Below, in pieces: positions 4,751-5,685 of a stretch of DNA of 5,685 bases. Numbering within the stretch: position 1 is the stretch's first letter; every line of letters begins with the position of its first letter. Source of the DNA: Euryarchaeota archaeon UBA60 (lineage in GTDB: Archaea > Thermoplasmatota > Poseidoniia > Poseidoniales > Poseidoniaceae). The DNA lies in the NCBI GenBank assembly GCA_002503395.1, contig DARQ01000086.1, forward strand, positions 1,531-7,215, written 5' to 3'. The position numbers and the translations under genes were made by a program. Below the pieces are notes generated by a model, which saw only the letters and a list, made by a program, of their open reading frames with translations, had not been told where the DNA came from and did no database searches.

Positions 4751-5685
4751 TCAAGCGCTGAGTAATTTCTCGATATCGATGTGCGGGGCGACCAACCTCT
4801 CGATATGAGCCATCAGTTCGCTCAAGGCATCATCGCTGACCGCTTCGGCGCGCATCACCAACACCTCTTCGGTATTGGATTTCCGGGCTAGGAACCAACC
4901 GAGGTACTCACCATTCTTCTCAAATCTGACCCGCACTCCATCGACGGTCAACTTGTCCCACCCTTCGGTGGAAAAGGCGGCATCAATCGCCGCCACCACC
5001 GATAATTTCTCGGCCTCGGCACATGGCACCTTGACCTCTCCAGTGGTCGCCAGACTCGGGCATACACGGTCGAGCATTTCCCCGAAGGTCTCACCACCCT
5101 GTTCCGGGCTGGGCAGTTTTGCCAGCAGTACCAGCAGGCGGGCGGTCACATAGAGCGAGTCATCGAAACCGTACCAGCCTTGGTCAGCAAAAAAGACATG
5201 GCCGCTCATCTCGGCCGCCATGCCACATTCGGGATGTTCGGCCAGATATTTCTTCATGAAAGAATGACCAGTCCTTGCCATCACCGGAACCCCTCCGGCC
5301 GATATTATCCCCTGCTCGACACTCATCGAGCACTTGACGTCGTAGACGATTGAGCGGGCTTCCTCAGATTGCCCCTCGCGTTCTGCCAGTAGTTCAGCGG
5401 CGAATAGTGGAATAAGTCGATCGGGGTGAATGAAGCGACCATTCTCGTCGACCACACCGACCCGGTCACCATCGCCATCGATACCGATTCCCAGTTCGGA
5501 ATGCTCGAAGCGCACCGTATCGGCGAGCATCTCCATATTCTTCGGTCGGGTCGGATCGGCTCCGTGATGCGGCTCAGTGGCATCCCAATCGCATAGGATG
5601 GGGATGTAATCAGCACCCATTTCCTCCAACAGGTCGACCATGAATGGCCCGGCGACGGCATTGGCACAGTCGATGGCGACATGAA
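4751..5685 (-). CDS. manB: Phosphomannomutase/phosphoglucomutase, 5' part outside window
   Basis: This alpha-D-phosphohexomutase interconverts hexose 6-phosphate and 1-phosphate, feeding sugar nucleotides for glycan and surface-polymer synthesis. About 311 residues of the C-terminal part are visible; the frame is open to the window edge, so the Met at 5641 is internal. In order: the end of the domain 1-2 region (VAIDCANAVAG), EPHHGADPTRP, the metal-binding loop DGDGDR (5462-5479), domain 3 with DVKCSMS, GGVPVMARTGHSFMKKYL and the sugar-specificity loop EMSGH (5198-5212), and domain 4 with DGVRVRF and the phosphate-binding RKSNTEE loop. The catalytic phosphoserine loop should lie about 100-150 residues upstream, off the edge, so activity cannot be confirmed. 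Mannose versus glucose preference cannot be told; many archaeal and bacterial members use both. The symbol is by family. It converges with the membrane protein gene, the two stops abutting at 4750/4751. Confidence 0.94.
   Translation of the reverse strand, partial: HVAIDCANAVAGPFMVDLLEEMGADYIPILCDWDATEPHHGADPTRPKNMEMLADTVRFEHSELGIGIDGDGDRVGVVDENGRFIHPDRLIPLFAAELLAEREGQSEEARSIVYDVKCSMSVEQGIISAGGVPVMARTGHSFMKKYLAEHPECGMAAEMSGHVFFADQGWYGFDDSLYVTARLLVLLAKLPSPEQGGETFGEMLDRVCPSLATTGEVKVPCAEAEKLSVVAAIDAAFSTEGWDKLTVDGVRVRFEKNGEYLGWFLARKSNTEEVLVMRAEAVSDDALSELMAHIERLVAPHIDIEKLLSA

Noticed and set aside
1..5685. CRISPR array, tRNA or rRNA gene, insertion sequence or defence system
   Set aside because: No regularly spaced repeats, cloverleaf, rRNA core sequence, transposase or known defence domains were seen on either strand.

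Overview
The window is archaeal and most likely comes from a planktonic euryarchaeon such as Marine Group II (Poseidoniales) or a relative. The domain is clear from three things. The transcription and ribosome cluster is in the archaeal order Spt5-L11-L1-L10(P0)-L12. The two stalk proteins end in the archaeal/eukaryotic acidic tail plus a GLG-x-LFG motif. Ribosome binding sites are of the GAGGTGA type and archaeal TATA-like boxes are present. The lineage within archaea is an inference from overall style (moderate GC, marine-type gene mix) and would need a tree of L1, L10 or Spt5.

Positions 1-2809 (+ strand) hold the 3' part of spt5/nusG, a very short rpl11, then rpl1, rpl10 and rpl12. These make the stalk base and stalk of the large ribosomal subunit, plus an elongation factor for RNA polymerase. 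rpl1 and rpl10 overlap by three bases (GTGA), which suggests coupled translation. The outstanding oddity is rpl11: it encodes only the linker and the rRNA-binding C-terminal domain (91 residues). The factor-contacting N-terminal domain is missing, and only 66 bp separate it from spt5. A TATA-like box in that gap fits transcription starting just before the short gene.

Positions 2810-2942 are a non-coding spacer with several related repeats that could form alternative hairpins. Next is a GNAT-family acetyltransferase gene (2943-3398), possibly read from a leaderless transcript.

Positions 3399-3960 are unresolved. Long open frames exist on both strands, but neither has convincing start signals, normal amino-acid composition or a recognisable family. 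The stretch also carries a 12-bp repeat and is followed by a strong hairpin (3980-4000).

Positions 4019-4750 (+) encode a membrane-anchored, acidic, externally facing protein with four cysteines and several N-glycosylation sequons, of unknown function. It ends exactly where a convergent phosphomannomutase/phosphoglucomutase gene (minus strand) ends. The mutase runs off the right edge, so its catalytic serine loop lies outside the window. I see no rRNA, tRNA, CRISPR array, insertion sequence or defence system here.
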